Shown here: in pieces, positions 45,700 through 53,533 of the stretch
Position numbering within the stretch: position 1 is the stretch's first letter
How the letters are laid out: every line of letters begins with the position of its first letter
Source: Aeromicrobium tamlense
GTDB lineage: Bacteria > Actinomycetota > Actinomycetes > Propionibacteriales > Nocardioidaceae
Direction of reading: 5' to 3'
Assembly: GCF_013408555.1 (NCBI RefSeq)
Contig: NZ_JACBZN010000001.1
Location: 558,001-622,000 of the forward strand
DNA length: 64,000 bases
Position numbers and translations under genes: made by a program
The notes under the pieces: model-generated
Seen by the model: only the letters and a program-made list of their open reading frames with translations
What the model was told of the DNA's origin: nothing
Database searches by the model: none

Positions 45700-46811
45700 G
45701 CGCGACCGGGTCCCTGCGCGTCGCGGTCGCGGCGTGCGGGGCGCACTGGGAGGCGGTGGCGCTCGCCGAGATCGAGTCCGACCCGCGACTCGTGCTGGTC
45801 CGCCGCTGCGTCGACGTCGCCGACCTGCTGGCCACGGCCGGAACGCACCGCCTCGACCTGGCCCTCGTCGCCGTCGACAGTCCCGGCCTCGACGCGGGTG
45901 TCGTGCAGCGACTGCTCCAGCTCGGCGTCCGGCCGGCCGCCGTCGAGGGCGACGGCTCGCCCCTGGGGATCGACCAGTCGGCGCGTCTCGGTGCGCTCGC
46001 CGACGCGGCGGCCACACCGGTCCCCGAGCCGGAGCGCGAGAGCGAGCCCGGCCTGCTCGTGGCGGTGTGGGGCGCCACCGGCGCACCGGGCCGCAGCTCC
46101 CTCGCGGTGTCGCTCGCGGCGGCGGCAGCGGCGACGGGTCGCTCCACCGCGCTGGTGGACGCCGACGTCTACGGCGGGTCACTCGGCCAGCTGCTCGGGG
46201 TCCTCGACGAGGTCAGCGGGATCATGGCCGCCTGCCGCGACGTCAATCGTGGGCGGGCGGGCGTGGCCGGGACGCACCTGCTGCGGCTCGCCCCGCACTG
46301 GGACCTGCTCACCGGCCTGCCCCGCTCGGACATGTGGCACCACCTGCGGCCCGACGCCCTCGAGGCCGTGCTGCGCGACCTGCGCCGCGACCACGAGCTG
46401 GTGGTCGTCGACTGCGGCTTCGGGGTCGAGCCGGCGATGGGTCAGGGGCCGTCGCGCGACCAGGTCACCCGACGCGTGCTCGACCTCGCCGACGAGGTGA
46501 TGGCGGTCGGCCGGGTCGATCCGGTGGGCCTGGCACGACTCGTCCGCGCGCTCGACGACGCGGGTCCGTGGAGGCGACCGCCGCGGCTGGTCCTGAACGG
46601 ATTCCGGGCCTCGCTGGGCTGGACCGAGCGCGAGGTCGCCCAGACGGTCCGCGAGCTCACGGGCGTCACGCCGTGGGCGTTCCTGCCCCAGGACGGCGCT
46701 GGTCACGACCTTGCCCTGATGACGGGTCGTCCACTCCGCGAGGTCGCGCCGACCTCGGGCTACGTGTCGCGCGTCGAGCGGCTCGCGTCCGAGCTGGTGG
46801 CGGCGCGGTGA
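45696..46811 (+). CDS. CpaE-like ParA/MinD-type ATPase
   Basis: 371 residues. An N-terminal receiver-like region (about 1-110) lacks a clear phosphoacceptor set. A deviant P-loop follows, VWGATGAPGRSSLAVSLAAA, with Arg where classical Walker A has Lys, then TALVDADVYGGSLGQLLG, LVVVDCGFG and VMAVGRVDPVGLARLVRAL. Actinobacterial CpaE-like proteins take part in Flp pilus assembly or localisation. GTG start overlaps the SAF gene. With only two genes of a pilus locus, its function here is unclear. Confidence 0.82.
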   Translation: MSATGSLRVAVAACGAHWEAVALAEIESDPRLVLVRRCVDVADLLATAGTHRLDLALVAVDSPGLDAGVVQRLLQLGVRPAAVEGDGSPLGIDQSARLGALADAAATPVPEPERESEPGLLVAVWGATGAPGRSSLAVSLAAAAAATGRSTALVDADVYGGSLGQLLGVLDEVSGIMAACRDVNRGRAGVAGTHLLRLAPHWDLLTGLPRSDMWHHLRPDALEAVLRDLRRDHELVVVDCGFGVEPAMGQGPSRDQVTRRVLDLADEVMAVGRVDPVGLARLVRALDDAGPWRRPPRLVLNGFRASLGWTEREVAQTVRELTGVTPWAFLPQDGAGHDLALMTGRPLREVAPTSGYVSRVERLASELVAAR

Positions 46812-46822
46812 CGCGGCTCAGG

Positions 46823-47551
46823 TCACAGGAGGCTGCCCTCGCCGATCGCGTCGTAGACGCCCACGATCTCCGAGCCCAGCACGAAGGCGCCGGTGGCGAA
46901 CAGCGCCACGAGCAGGCTGCGGAGGAGCCAGGCCGCGACCTCGGGCATCCGACGTCCCACCCGGCGCCACAGCAGCCAGCCCGCCACCAGGACGATCGTC
47001 ACCGGGAAGAGCGGGAACACCCACGGCACCAGCGCGAGCCACGTCCAGCCGCCACGCTGCCATGGCGAGCCGTCGCGCACGGCCCGGTCCACGGCCGGCG
47101 GCATGAGCAGGCAGAACACCAGCGGCACCGCCAGGGTCAGCGCGATGGCGGCCCACGTCGGCTCGAGCCGGGTGAAGTCCACGCCCTCGTCGTGCACGAG
47201 CGCCGCGCCGACCATCACGGTGCCGCCCACGGCGACCGAGAGTCGACGGAACCACGGCGGACCGAGCGCGAGCCAGCCCAGCGCGAGGTAGATGCCGGCG
47301 CCCAGGACGCCCAGGGCCGCGCCGGTCATCAGCAGCTGGAACGTCCCCGACGTCGTGAACTCGCCCATGGGGAAGCCGTCGTCGGTGATCGTCCCGTGGT
47401 CCTCGGGGTTCAGGCTCGCCAGCAGGGCCATGAACAGCCGGCCGCCGATGCCGCCCACCAGCAGCCCCAGCGCGGCGCCGACCCACGAGGCGGCGGCGAG
47501 ACGGCGCGCCGCGGTCACCGCCGGCGCCGACGTTCGGGTGCGTGTCTCCAT
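46823..47551 (-). CDS. polytopic membrane protein of unknown function
   Basis: 242 residues with about six predicted membrane helices. Recognisable stretches are VGAALGLLVGGIGGRLFMALLA near the N-terminus and PLFPVTIVLVAGWLLW later, but I cannot assign a family. It converges with the CpaE-like gene. The start at 47551 gives the N-terminus METRTRTSAP before the first helix. Confidence 0.8.
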   Translation of the reverse strand: METRTRTSAPAVTAARRLAAASWVGAALGLLVGGIGGRLFMALLASLNPEDHGTITDDGFPMGEFTTSGTFQLLMTGAALGVLGAGIYLALGWLALGPPWFRRLSVAVGGTVMVGAALVHDEGVDFTRLEPTWAAIALTLAVPLVFCLLMPPAVDRAVRDGSPWQRGGWTWLALVPWVFPLFPVTIVLVAGWLLWRRVGRRMPEVAAWLLRSLLVALFATGAFVLGSEIVGVYDAIGEGSLL

Positions 47552-47687
47552 CCGGGGAGGATGGCACGGTGAGGGCCGGGCTGTCAGCGACTCGCAGCCT
47601 TTTCGTTGCCCGTTCGACGGGTGGGTCGGGTGGTAAGTTTCTGGGCTACCGGCGGACCGGACCGAGGCGAGGACAGCAGGGGATCGC

Positions 47688-49094
47688 ATGCAACGACTGA
47701 GCCCTCTCGACGCGATGTTCCTGCACCAGGACCATCCCGAGACGCCCCGTCAGGTCGCCTCGCTGGCGATCCTCGAGCCGGGCGACCGGCCCCTCGACTA
47801 CGACCGCCTGATCCAGGTCATCAACGACCGCATCGACCTCGTGCCGCGCTACCGCCAGGTGCCGCGGCGGATCCCCGGCGGCATCGGCATGCCGGTGTGG
47901 GCCGACGACGAGCACTTCGACCTGTCGCTGCACGTGCGCCGCTCGGCGCTCCCGCGGCCCGGCGGACGCGACGCCCTGCACGAGCTCGTCGGACGGCTCA
48001 TCGCCCGACGGCTCGACCACGAGCGCCCGCTGTGGGAGCTCTACCTCATCGAGGGGCTCCAGGGCGGCGAGATGGCGCTGCTGTTCAAGTCGCACCAGGC
48101 GCTCGTCGACGGCTCGCACACGGTCGACCTCGCGCAGGTCCTCCTCGAGGAGACCCAGCGCGACCGTACGATCCCGCACGACGAGTGGACCCCGCGCGCC
48201 ATGCCCGGCACGGTCGAGCTGCTGGCCGGCTCGGTGCGCTCCCAGCTGAGCCACCCGGCCGAGCTGCTGTGGAACGGCGAGTACCAGTGGTCGCGCGTCG
48301 CCTCGCACCTGCCGGTGCTGGGACCTGACGCCGCCACGCACGGCCCCCTCACCGCCACCTTGTCGCGACACCGGCGCTTCACCTCGGTGAGCGCCCCCTT
48401 CAGCGAGTTCCGACGGGTCCGCGACGAGCACGGCGGCACGGTCAACGACGTCATCCTCGCGGCGATCGCGGGCGGCCTGCGCGGCTGGATGCTCACCCGC
48501 GCCGAGCCCGTCACCGCCAAGACCAGCTTCCGGGCCATGGTGCCGATGTCCGTCACCCGCGACGGCCAGGCAGAGGGCGGCCACCCGACGTCGCTCGGCC
48601 CTCTCGTGCGCGGGCTCATGCTCACGCTGCCGGTGGGGGAGTCCAACGCGGTCGTGCGGCTGCACCAGGTCTCCTACGCGCTCAAGGGACACCGCGAGAC
48701 CGGCTCGGCGGTGGCGGCCAACAAGCTGGCCAACCTGCCCGGCTTCGCCACCTCCACCTTCCACACGGTGGGCGCCCGGGTGGCCGCCGACGAGGCGAAC
48801 CGGCCCTACCACCTGGTCATCACCAACGTGCCCGGTCCGCAGGACCCGGTCTACATGGCGGGCCAGCAGCTCAAGGAGATCTTCCCGGCGATCCCGCTCA
48901 CGGGGCACCGGGCGATCTCGGTGGGCGTCACGTCCTACGACGGCCGGGTGTTCTTCGGCATCGTCACCGACCGCGAGGCGGTGCCCGACGCCGACGTGCT
49001 GGGCCAGTGCATCCTGGAGGCCCTGGAGGAGCTGACCGAGACGATCGGTCCGAGGCGAGCGCGGGCACCGCGCGGACGGAAGAGGCCCACATGA
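47688..49094 (+). CDS. wax ester synthase/diacylglycerol acyltransferase (WS/DGAT) family protein
   Basis: 468 residues, full length. The N-terminus RLSPLDAMFLHQDHP and C-terminus (LVITNVPGPQDPVYMAGQQLKEIFPAIPLTGHRAISVGVTSYDG) match the family that makes storage wax esters or triacylglycerols. The active-site HHxxxDG motif reads HQALVDG (136-142): the second, catalytic His is Gln137. The enzyme may therefore be inactive, use the other His, or have another acyl-transfer role. AGGGGATCGC precedes the ATG. The stop overlaps the next gene. Confidence 0.88.
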   Translation: MQRLSPLDAMFLHQDHPETPRQVASLAILEPGDRPLDYDRLIQVINDRIDLVPRYRQVPRRIPGGIGMPVWADDEHFDLSLHVRRSALPRPGGRDALHELVGRLIARRLDHERPLWELYLIEGLQGGEMALLFKSHQALVDGSHTVDLAQVLLEETQRDRTIPHDEWTPRAMPGTVELLAGSVRSQLSHPAELLWNGEYQWSRVASHLPVLGPDAATHGPLTATLSRHRRFTSVSAPFSEFRRVRDEHGGTVNDVILAAIAGGLRGWMLTRAEPVTAKTSFRAMVPMSVTRDGQAEGGHPTSLGPLVRGLMLTLPVGESNAVVRLHQVSYALKGHRETGSAVAANKLANLPGFATSTFHTVGARVAADEANRPYHLVITNVPGPQDPVYMAGQQLKEIFPAIPLTGHRAISVGVTSYDGRVFFGIVTDREAVPDADVLGQCILEALEELTETIGPRRARAPRGRKRPT

Positions 49095-49396
49095 GCAGGA
49101 CCCGCGTCTACGCGGCCGCCGACGCCGCGCTGCTGCGCGCGCTGGCCGACGACCGGCCGATCACGCCCGAGCGCGTCACCGCCGCCTCGCAGGACGAGGA
49201 GGACGAGTACGACGCGTTGCTGACCGCGGCCGAGCAGGGGCCGGTCGTGGTGTGCGCCGAGCTCGACGACGAGGACGGCCAGATCGTGCTGCGGGACGTG
49301 CAGTCGTTCCACGTCGACGCCGACGCCAGCGGCGACCTGGCCTGGTACGCGCCGCAGGAGCTCGCGCAGGTCATCGCGCTGCTGGCCGCACGCTGA
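49091..49396 (+). CDS. DUF6912-like small protein
   Basis: 101 residues. TRVYAAADAALLRALA, the DEEDEYDALLTAAEQG helix, VVVCAELDDEDG and the strand DVQSFHVDAD resemble proteins grouped as DUF6912, unknown in function and common in actinobacteria. ATG overlaps the stop of the acyltransferase gene by 4 nt, so the two are coupled. Confidence 0.72.
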   Translation: MSRTRVYAAADAALLRALADDRPITPERVTAASQDEEDEYDALLTAAEQGPVVVCAELDDEDGQIVLRDVQSFHVDADASGDLAWYAPQELAQVIALLAAR

Positions 49397-49400
49397 GGGC

Positions 49401-49988
49401 TCACGCCCGCCAGTCGTAGTCCATCTGCCGCGCCACGCGGGCGCCCAGGCCGCCCTCGATCCGGTCGACCAGGTGCAGCGCCAGGTCGATGCCCGCGGAG
49501 ATGCCCGCCGAGGTGTAGACCTCGCCCTGCCGGATCCAGCGCGGTCCGTCGACGACGTCGAGGCGCGGGAACCGCCTGGCCAGAGCGGCTTGGTCCTCCC
49601 AGTGCGTCGTGACGCGCTGGTCGGTGAGGATGCCGGCCTCGGCCAGCAGGAAGGCGCCGGTGCACACCGACGCGATCGTGGGCGTGGCCGCACGGGCGGC
49701 GATCCACTCGATCACGCGGGCGTCGCGCTCCACCGCGTCGGTGACGCCGCCGGGCACGAGCAGCAGGTCGAGGTCGGGCGCGTCCTCGAGCGAGGCGTGG
49801 GTGCCCAGGACCAGCCCACCACGGGCGACCACGGAGGATCGCCCGGGGTGGGCCGAGACGAGCGTGACGGTGAGCTCGGTGGGGGCGGGCTCGCGGCCCA
49901 GCAGCCGGGCCGCCACCGAGAACACCTCGAAGGGCCCGCACGCGTCGAGCACCTCGACGTCGTCGAACGCGAGGATGCCGTACCTCAC
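49401..49988 (-). CDS. DJ-1/PfpI family protein
   Basis: 195 residues. The GATase1-like fold has the nucleophile elbow IASVCTGAFLLAEAG (Cys109), an acidic residue in EVLDACGPFEVF, and downstream VTTHWEDQAALARRFP and YTSAGISAGIDLALHLVD. This matches the isonitrile hydratase/AraC-N-terminal-type branch, but without a DNA-binding domain. Substrate unknown. GTG start at 49988; it may be co-transcribed with the DUF2505 gene 16 bp upstream. Confidence 0.88.
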   Translation of the reverse strand: MRYGILAFDDVEVLDACGPFEVFSVAARLLGREPAPTELTVTLVSAHPGRSSVVARGGLVLGTHASLEDAPDLDLLLVPGGVTDAVERDARVIEWIAARAATPTIASVCTGAFLLAEAGILTDQRVTTHWEDQAALARRFPRLDVVDGPRWIRQGEVYTSAGISAGIDLALHLVDRIEGGLGARVARQMDYDWRA

Positions 49989-50004
49989 GCGCGGGTCCTC
50001 GACG

Positions 50005-50487
50005 TCACAGCTGGGTCTTGCCGAACTCCACCTCGTCGCGCAGCGAGGCGGAGATCGCCTTGGCGACCTCGGGCTCGATGCGGCGACCGATGAGCGGGAG
50101 CGAGACCTTGACGTCGCCGTCGAGCGACATCGTGGTGGAGGAGGCGGTGCCGGCGATCGTGGACGTGCCGGTCATGCGCGCGGGCTGGCCGTGGATGTCC
50201 ACCGAGACGTCGGCGGTGCGACCGCCCGAGGCATCGGCCGGGCCCCACTTCTCGACCTGGGTCACGGTGACCGAGTCGCCCGTGAGCTTCTTGATGAAGT
50301 CGGGCATGTCCGACTCCATCGTGCGCACGATCGTGACGACCGTCCTGCCGCCCTGCTCCTCCACGGTGACCGTGTAGTCGCGGGCGCCCTGGCGCTCGCA
50401 CGACTGCTCGCGGAAGGTCTGGTCGCTGACCAGCCCGAAGACCTGCTCGGGGCTGGCGGGGTACTCGTACCGCTCGGTGAGCTTCAC
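50005..50487 (-). CDS. DUF2505 domain protein (SRPBCC-like fold)
   Basis: 160 residues. KLTERYEYPASPEQVFGLVSDQTFREQSCER and the closing KVSLPLIGRRIEPEVAKAISASLRDEVEFGKTQL are typical of DUF2505, probably a helix-grip lipid/ligand-binding fold. GTG start overlaps the pspA stop by 4 nt. Role unknown; linkage to PspA suggests membrane or envelope work. Confidence 0.88.
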   Translation of the reverse strand: MKLTERYEYPASPEQVFGLVSDQTFREQSCERQGARDYTVTVEEQGGRTVVTIVRTMESDMPDFIKKLTGDSVTVTQVEKWGPADASGGRTADVSVDIHGQPARMTGTSTIAGTASSTTMSLDGDVKVSLPLIGRRIEPEVAKAISASLRDEVEFGKTQL

Positions 50488-51230
50488 GCGTTCTCCTCAG
50501 GGGTGGGGGTGCCCTGGCCGAGCCCCTTGAGCTCGGCCAGGCGGGCCTCGATCTCGAGCTGGCCGGCGTCGGCCTCCAGCTCGGCGAACTGGGCGTCGAG
50601 GCTGGAGGAGGTCAGCTCCTGCTGACCGCGCACCTGCGCCTCGACGCGACGGACGCGGTCCTCGTAGCGGCTCAGCTCGCTCGTGGGGTCCAGGATGTCG
50701 ATCGACTTGATCGCGTCGTTGACCTGCGCCTGGGCCTCCGCCGAGCGGTGGCGGGCGACGAGCTCGTCGCGCTTGCTGTTGAGCTCGGTCAGCTTGGTGC
50801 GCATCCCGACGAGGCCGGTCTTGAGCTTCTCGACGACCTCGCTCTGCTGCGCGATCATCGGGGCGGCGGCCTTGGCCTCGTTCTCGGCGGTGATCTGCTT
50901 GCCCAGCGCGAGCTTGGCGAGCTGGTCGAAGCGGTCGGCCTCGCCCGCGTGGCCGCCGGCTCGCAGCTGGTCGGCCTTGTTGGACGCGGCGATCGCCTTG
51001 GCGCCCCACTCCTTCGCGGCGGCGACGTCCTCGGCGTGGTCGGCCTCGGCGAGGCGCAGGTTGCCGATCGTCTGGGCGACGGCCTGCTCGGCCTCGGCGA
51101 TCGAGTTCGTGTAGTCGCGGACCATCTGGTCCAGCATCTTCTGCGGGTCTTCCGCCTTGTCGAGCAGCGCGTTGATGTTCGCCTTCGTCAACTGGGAGAT
51201 GCGTCCGAGGATGGACTGTTTCTGAGCCAT
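50484..51230 (-). CDS. pspA: PspA/IM30 family membrane-stress protein
   Basis: 248 residues, almost entirely predicted coiled coil. The N-terminus SILGRISQLTKANINALLDKAEDPQKMLDQMVRDY is the conserved PspA membrane-binding and oligomerisation region; LRAGGHAGEADRFDQLAKLALGKQI follows. PspA coats damaged membrane and helps hold the proton gradient. Its ATG lies inside the end of the upstream sensor-kinase gene, 43 nt of overlap in another frame, so translation is coupled to the kinase. Confidence 0.93.
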   Translation of the reverse strand: MAQKQSILGRISQLTKANINALLDKAEDPQKMLDQMVRDYTNSIAEAEQAVAQTIGNLRLAEADHAEDVAAAKEWGAKAIAASNKADQLRAGGHAGEADRFDQLAKLALGKQITAENEAKAAAPMIAQQSEVVEKLKTGLVGMRTKLTELNSKRDELVARHRSAEAQAQVNDAIKSIDILDPTSELSRYEDRVRRVEAQVRGQQELTSSSLDAQFAELEADAGQLEIEARLAELKGLGQGTPTPEENA

Positions 51231-52654
51231 GCGTCGAGCATAGTGGCGAACGTGAGCGTGAAGGTGGTGTCGCCGGGACGGCTCTGCACCGAGGCGTCTC
51301 CGCCGTGGGCCTGCATGATGGCGCGCACGAGCGACATGCCCAGGCCCGCTCCGCCGGCGCTGCGCGTGCGCGACGAGTCGCCGCGCGTGAAGCGCTCCCA
51401 GACCACGGGGACGAGGTCCTCGGACAGGCCCGGGCCGTCGTCGTGCACCTGCACGCGCGTCGGGCCGGTGAGGATGCGCACGGTCACGGTGGTGCCCTCC
51501 GGGGTGTGACGCGTGGCGTTCGTCAGCAGGTTCGTCACGGCCTGGTGCAGGCGCAGCTCGTCGCCCTCGACCGAGACCGGCTCGGGCGGCACCTCCAGGC
51601 GCCACTTGCGGCGCGGGTCGACGACGCGGGCGTCGGCCACGGCCTCGACGACGAGGTGGGTCAGGTCGACCTCGCGCTGCTCGAGCGAGCGCCCGGAGTC
51701 GAGCCGCGCGAGCAGCAGCATGTCCTCGACGAGCGCCGTCACGCGACCGACCTCGGACTCGATTCGCGCGAGGGACTCCTTCGGGTCGGCGTCGGTGCGG
51801 CGGGTGAGCTCGGCGTAGCCGCGGATCGTGGTCAGGGGAGTGCGCAGCTCGTGCGACGCGTCGGCGAGGAACTGGCGCACCTGCTGCTCGCTCTCGTGCC
51901 GCGCGTGGAGCGCGTCGTCGACGTGGCCGAGCATCTGGTTGAAGGCGGCGCCCACGCGGCCCACCTCGCTCACGGGGTCGGTCAGCTCCTCGGGCACTCG
52001 CGGGGTGGAGGCGACGTCGCCGCTGGCCAACGGCGTCTCGGCGACCTCGTGCGCCACGGCGGCGACCTGCTGCAGCGGCCGCAGCTGGCGGCGGACGATC
52101 TCGCGCGCCACCACCGCGGCGGCGCCGATGCCCAGCAGCGACAGCAGCACCTCCCAGCCGATGAGGCTGCGGATCGTGTCGTCGACGTCGTCGGTGGGCA
52201 GGCCGAAGGCCACGCGGTCGCCCGTGGCGTTGGTCGTCGCCGCGACCCGGTAGGACCCGAGATCGGGCAGCTCCACGGTGCGCGGCTCGGAGCCGACCTC
52301 GGCCTCGCTCATCGCGTCCACCGCCCCGGCGGACAGCTGGCTGAGCTGGCCACGGTCGGTGATGCGCACGCCGATGCGGCAGGCCGAGCCGAACACGGCC
52401 GTGACGCTGCCGGCGTTCTGTCCCGGGGGCAGGGTCGGCAGGTCGCCGCAGTCCGTGACGAGCCCGCTCGATCCGGCACCCGGTCCCTCGACGCGCTCGG
52501 CCCGCTCGACCGCTCGCTGCAGGTCGCGGTCGAGGCGCTCCATGAGCGACGACCGCATGATGATCGTGGCGGTCAGGGCGACCAGCATGCTGACGACCGT
52601 CACCAGGGCGACGGAGGAGGCGATCAGCCGGCCCGTCAGGGTCTGCGGCCGCAT
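51188..52654 (-). CDS. sensor histidine kinase
   Basis: 488 residues. Membrane helices at about 10-33 and 165-187 flank an extracytoplasmic sensor region holding two Cys (TDCGDLP and GSACRIG), then HAMP, H-box ADASHELRTPLTTIRGY and ATPase motifs NLLTNATRHT, VHDDGPGLS and GGAGLGMSLVRAI. It is of the MprB/TcrY type. Its start overlaps the response regulator stop (ATGA) and its 3' end runs 43 nt into pspA. It likely senses envelope stress. Confidence 0.93.
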   Translation of the reverse strand: MRPQTLTGRLIASSVALVTVVSMLVALTATIIMRSSLMERLDRDLQRAVERAERVEGPGAGSSGLVTDCGDLPTLPPGQNAGSVTAVFGSACRIGVRITDRGQLSQLSAGAVDAMSEAEVGSEPRTVELPDLGSYRVAATTNATGDRVAFGLPTDDVDDTIRSLIGWEVLLSLLGIGAAAVVAREIVRRQLRPLQQVAAVAHEVAETPLASGDVASTPRVPEELTDPVSEVGRVGAAFNQMLGHVDDALHARHESEQQVRQFLADASHELRTPLTTIRGYAELTRRTDADPKESLARIESEVGRVTALVEDMLLLARLDSGRSLEQREVDLTHLVVEAVADARVVDPRRKWRLEVPPEPVSVEGDELRLHQAVTNLLTNATRHTPEGTTVTVRILTGPTRVQVHDDGPGLSEDLVPVVWERFTRGDSSRTRSAGGAGLGMSLVRAIMQAHGGDASVQSRPGDTTFTLTFATMLDAWLRNSPSSDASPS

Positions 52655-53379
52655 CAGGACGCCGGCGCCTTCAGGACGTAGCCGGCGCCGCGCTTCGTGT
52701 GGATCATCGGCTCGCGCCCGGCGTCGATCTTCTTGCGCAGGTAGGAGATGTAGAGCTCGACGATGTTGTCGTTGCCGCCGAAGTCGTAGTCCCAGACCCG
52801 ATCGAGGATCTGCGCCTTGGACACGACCCGCCGCTCGTTGCGCATGAGGTAGCGCAGCAGCTCGAACTCGGTGGCGGTCAGCTCGATCGGCGTGCCGCCT
52901 CGCGAGACCTCGCGGCCGTCCTCGTCGAGCTCGAGATCGCCGACGACGAGCGTCGGGGTCTCGACCTGCTGGCGCCCGCCGGCACGTCGCAGCAGGCCGC
53001 GCAGCCGCGCCACGACCTCCTCGAGGCTGAAGGGCTTGGTGACGTAGTCGTCGCCGCCCGCGGTGAGGCCGGCGACGCGGTCCTCCACGGAGTCGCGGGC
53101 GGTCAGGAAGATGACGGGGACGTCGGGGGAGAAGGCGCGCACCTTCGCCAGCACCTCGAGCCCGTCGTAGTCCGGCAGCATCCAGTCGAGGATCATCGCG
53201 TCGGGCGCGAACTCGCGCGCCGCGGCGACCGCCTTGCGGCCGGTGCCGGCGATGCGGACGTCGAAGCCCTCGTAGCGCAGCGCCATCTGGAGCAGCTCGG
53301 CGATGTTGGGCTCGTCGTCGACCACGAGGACGCGCACGGGGGTGCCGTCGACACGGGTGAGGGCAGGGGCGACGCTCAT
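52654..53379 (-). CDS. OmpR-family response regulator
   Basis: 241 residues. Receiver with Asp65 in AMILDWMLPDYDG and Lys in VTKPFSLEEV; winged helix with ELTATEFELLRYLMRNERRVVSKAQILDRVWDYDFGGNDNIVELYISYLRKKID. It heads the unit regulator-kinase-pspA-DUF2505. CACACT ends 6 nt before its ATG on the minus strand. Resembles TcrA/MprA/TrcR-type regulators; specific orthology is not claimed. Confidence 0.94.
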   Translation of the reverse strand: MSVAPALTRVDGTPVRVLVVDDEPNIAELLQMALRYEGFDVRIAGTGRKAVAAAREFAPDAMILDWMLPDYDGLEVLAKVRAFSPDVPVIFLTARDSVEDRVAGLTAGGDDYVTKPFSLEEVVARLRGLLRRAGGRQQVETPTLVVGDLELDEDGREVSRGGTPIELTATEFELLRYLMRNERRVVSKAQILDRVWDYDFGGNDNIVELYISYLRKKIDAGREPMIHTKRGAGYVLKAPAS

Positions 53380-53481
53380 GGGTCCAGTGTGGACCGATGG
53401 GCGCGGGAACGGCTGAGTCCGTCCTGTGAGTCCGCTGTGCGCCCTGGAATCACAGCGGTGTCATTAACACACTCCAACCCT

Positions 53482-53499
53482 AAAGTTCAACTTTAAGTT
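53482..53499. promoter_or_regulatory. AT-rich overlapping palindromes upstream of the CHAP gene
   Basis: AAAGTTCAACTTT (53482-53494) and AACTTTAAGTT (53489-53499) are overlapping perfect dyads in an otherwise GC-rich region. They lie 22-39 bp before the -10 hexamer TAGGCT at 53521, where an operator or activator site would be expected. Confidence 0.5.
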
Positions 53500-53520
53500 C
53501 ATTTCGGCGTGTCGGTGGTC

Positions 53521-53526
53521 TAGGCT
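53521..53526 (+). promoter_or_regulatory. probable -10 of the CHAP gene (leaderless)
   Basis: TAGGCT ends 7 nt before the ATG at 53534. Confidence 0.45.
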
Positions 53527-53533
53527 GTCGCCC

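Noticed and set aside
45067..46811. Complete Tad/Flp pilus locus
   Set aside because: Only CpaB- and CpaE-like genes are present; no ATPase, TadB/C or pilin.
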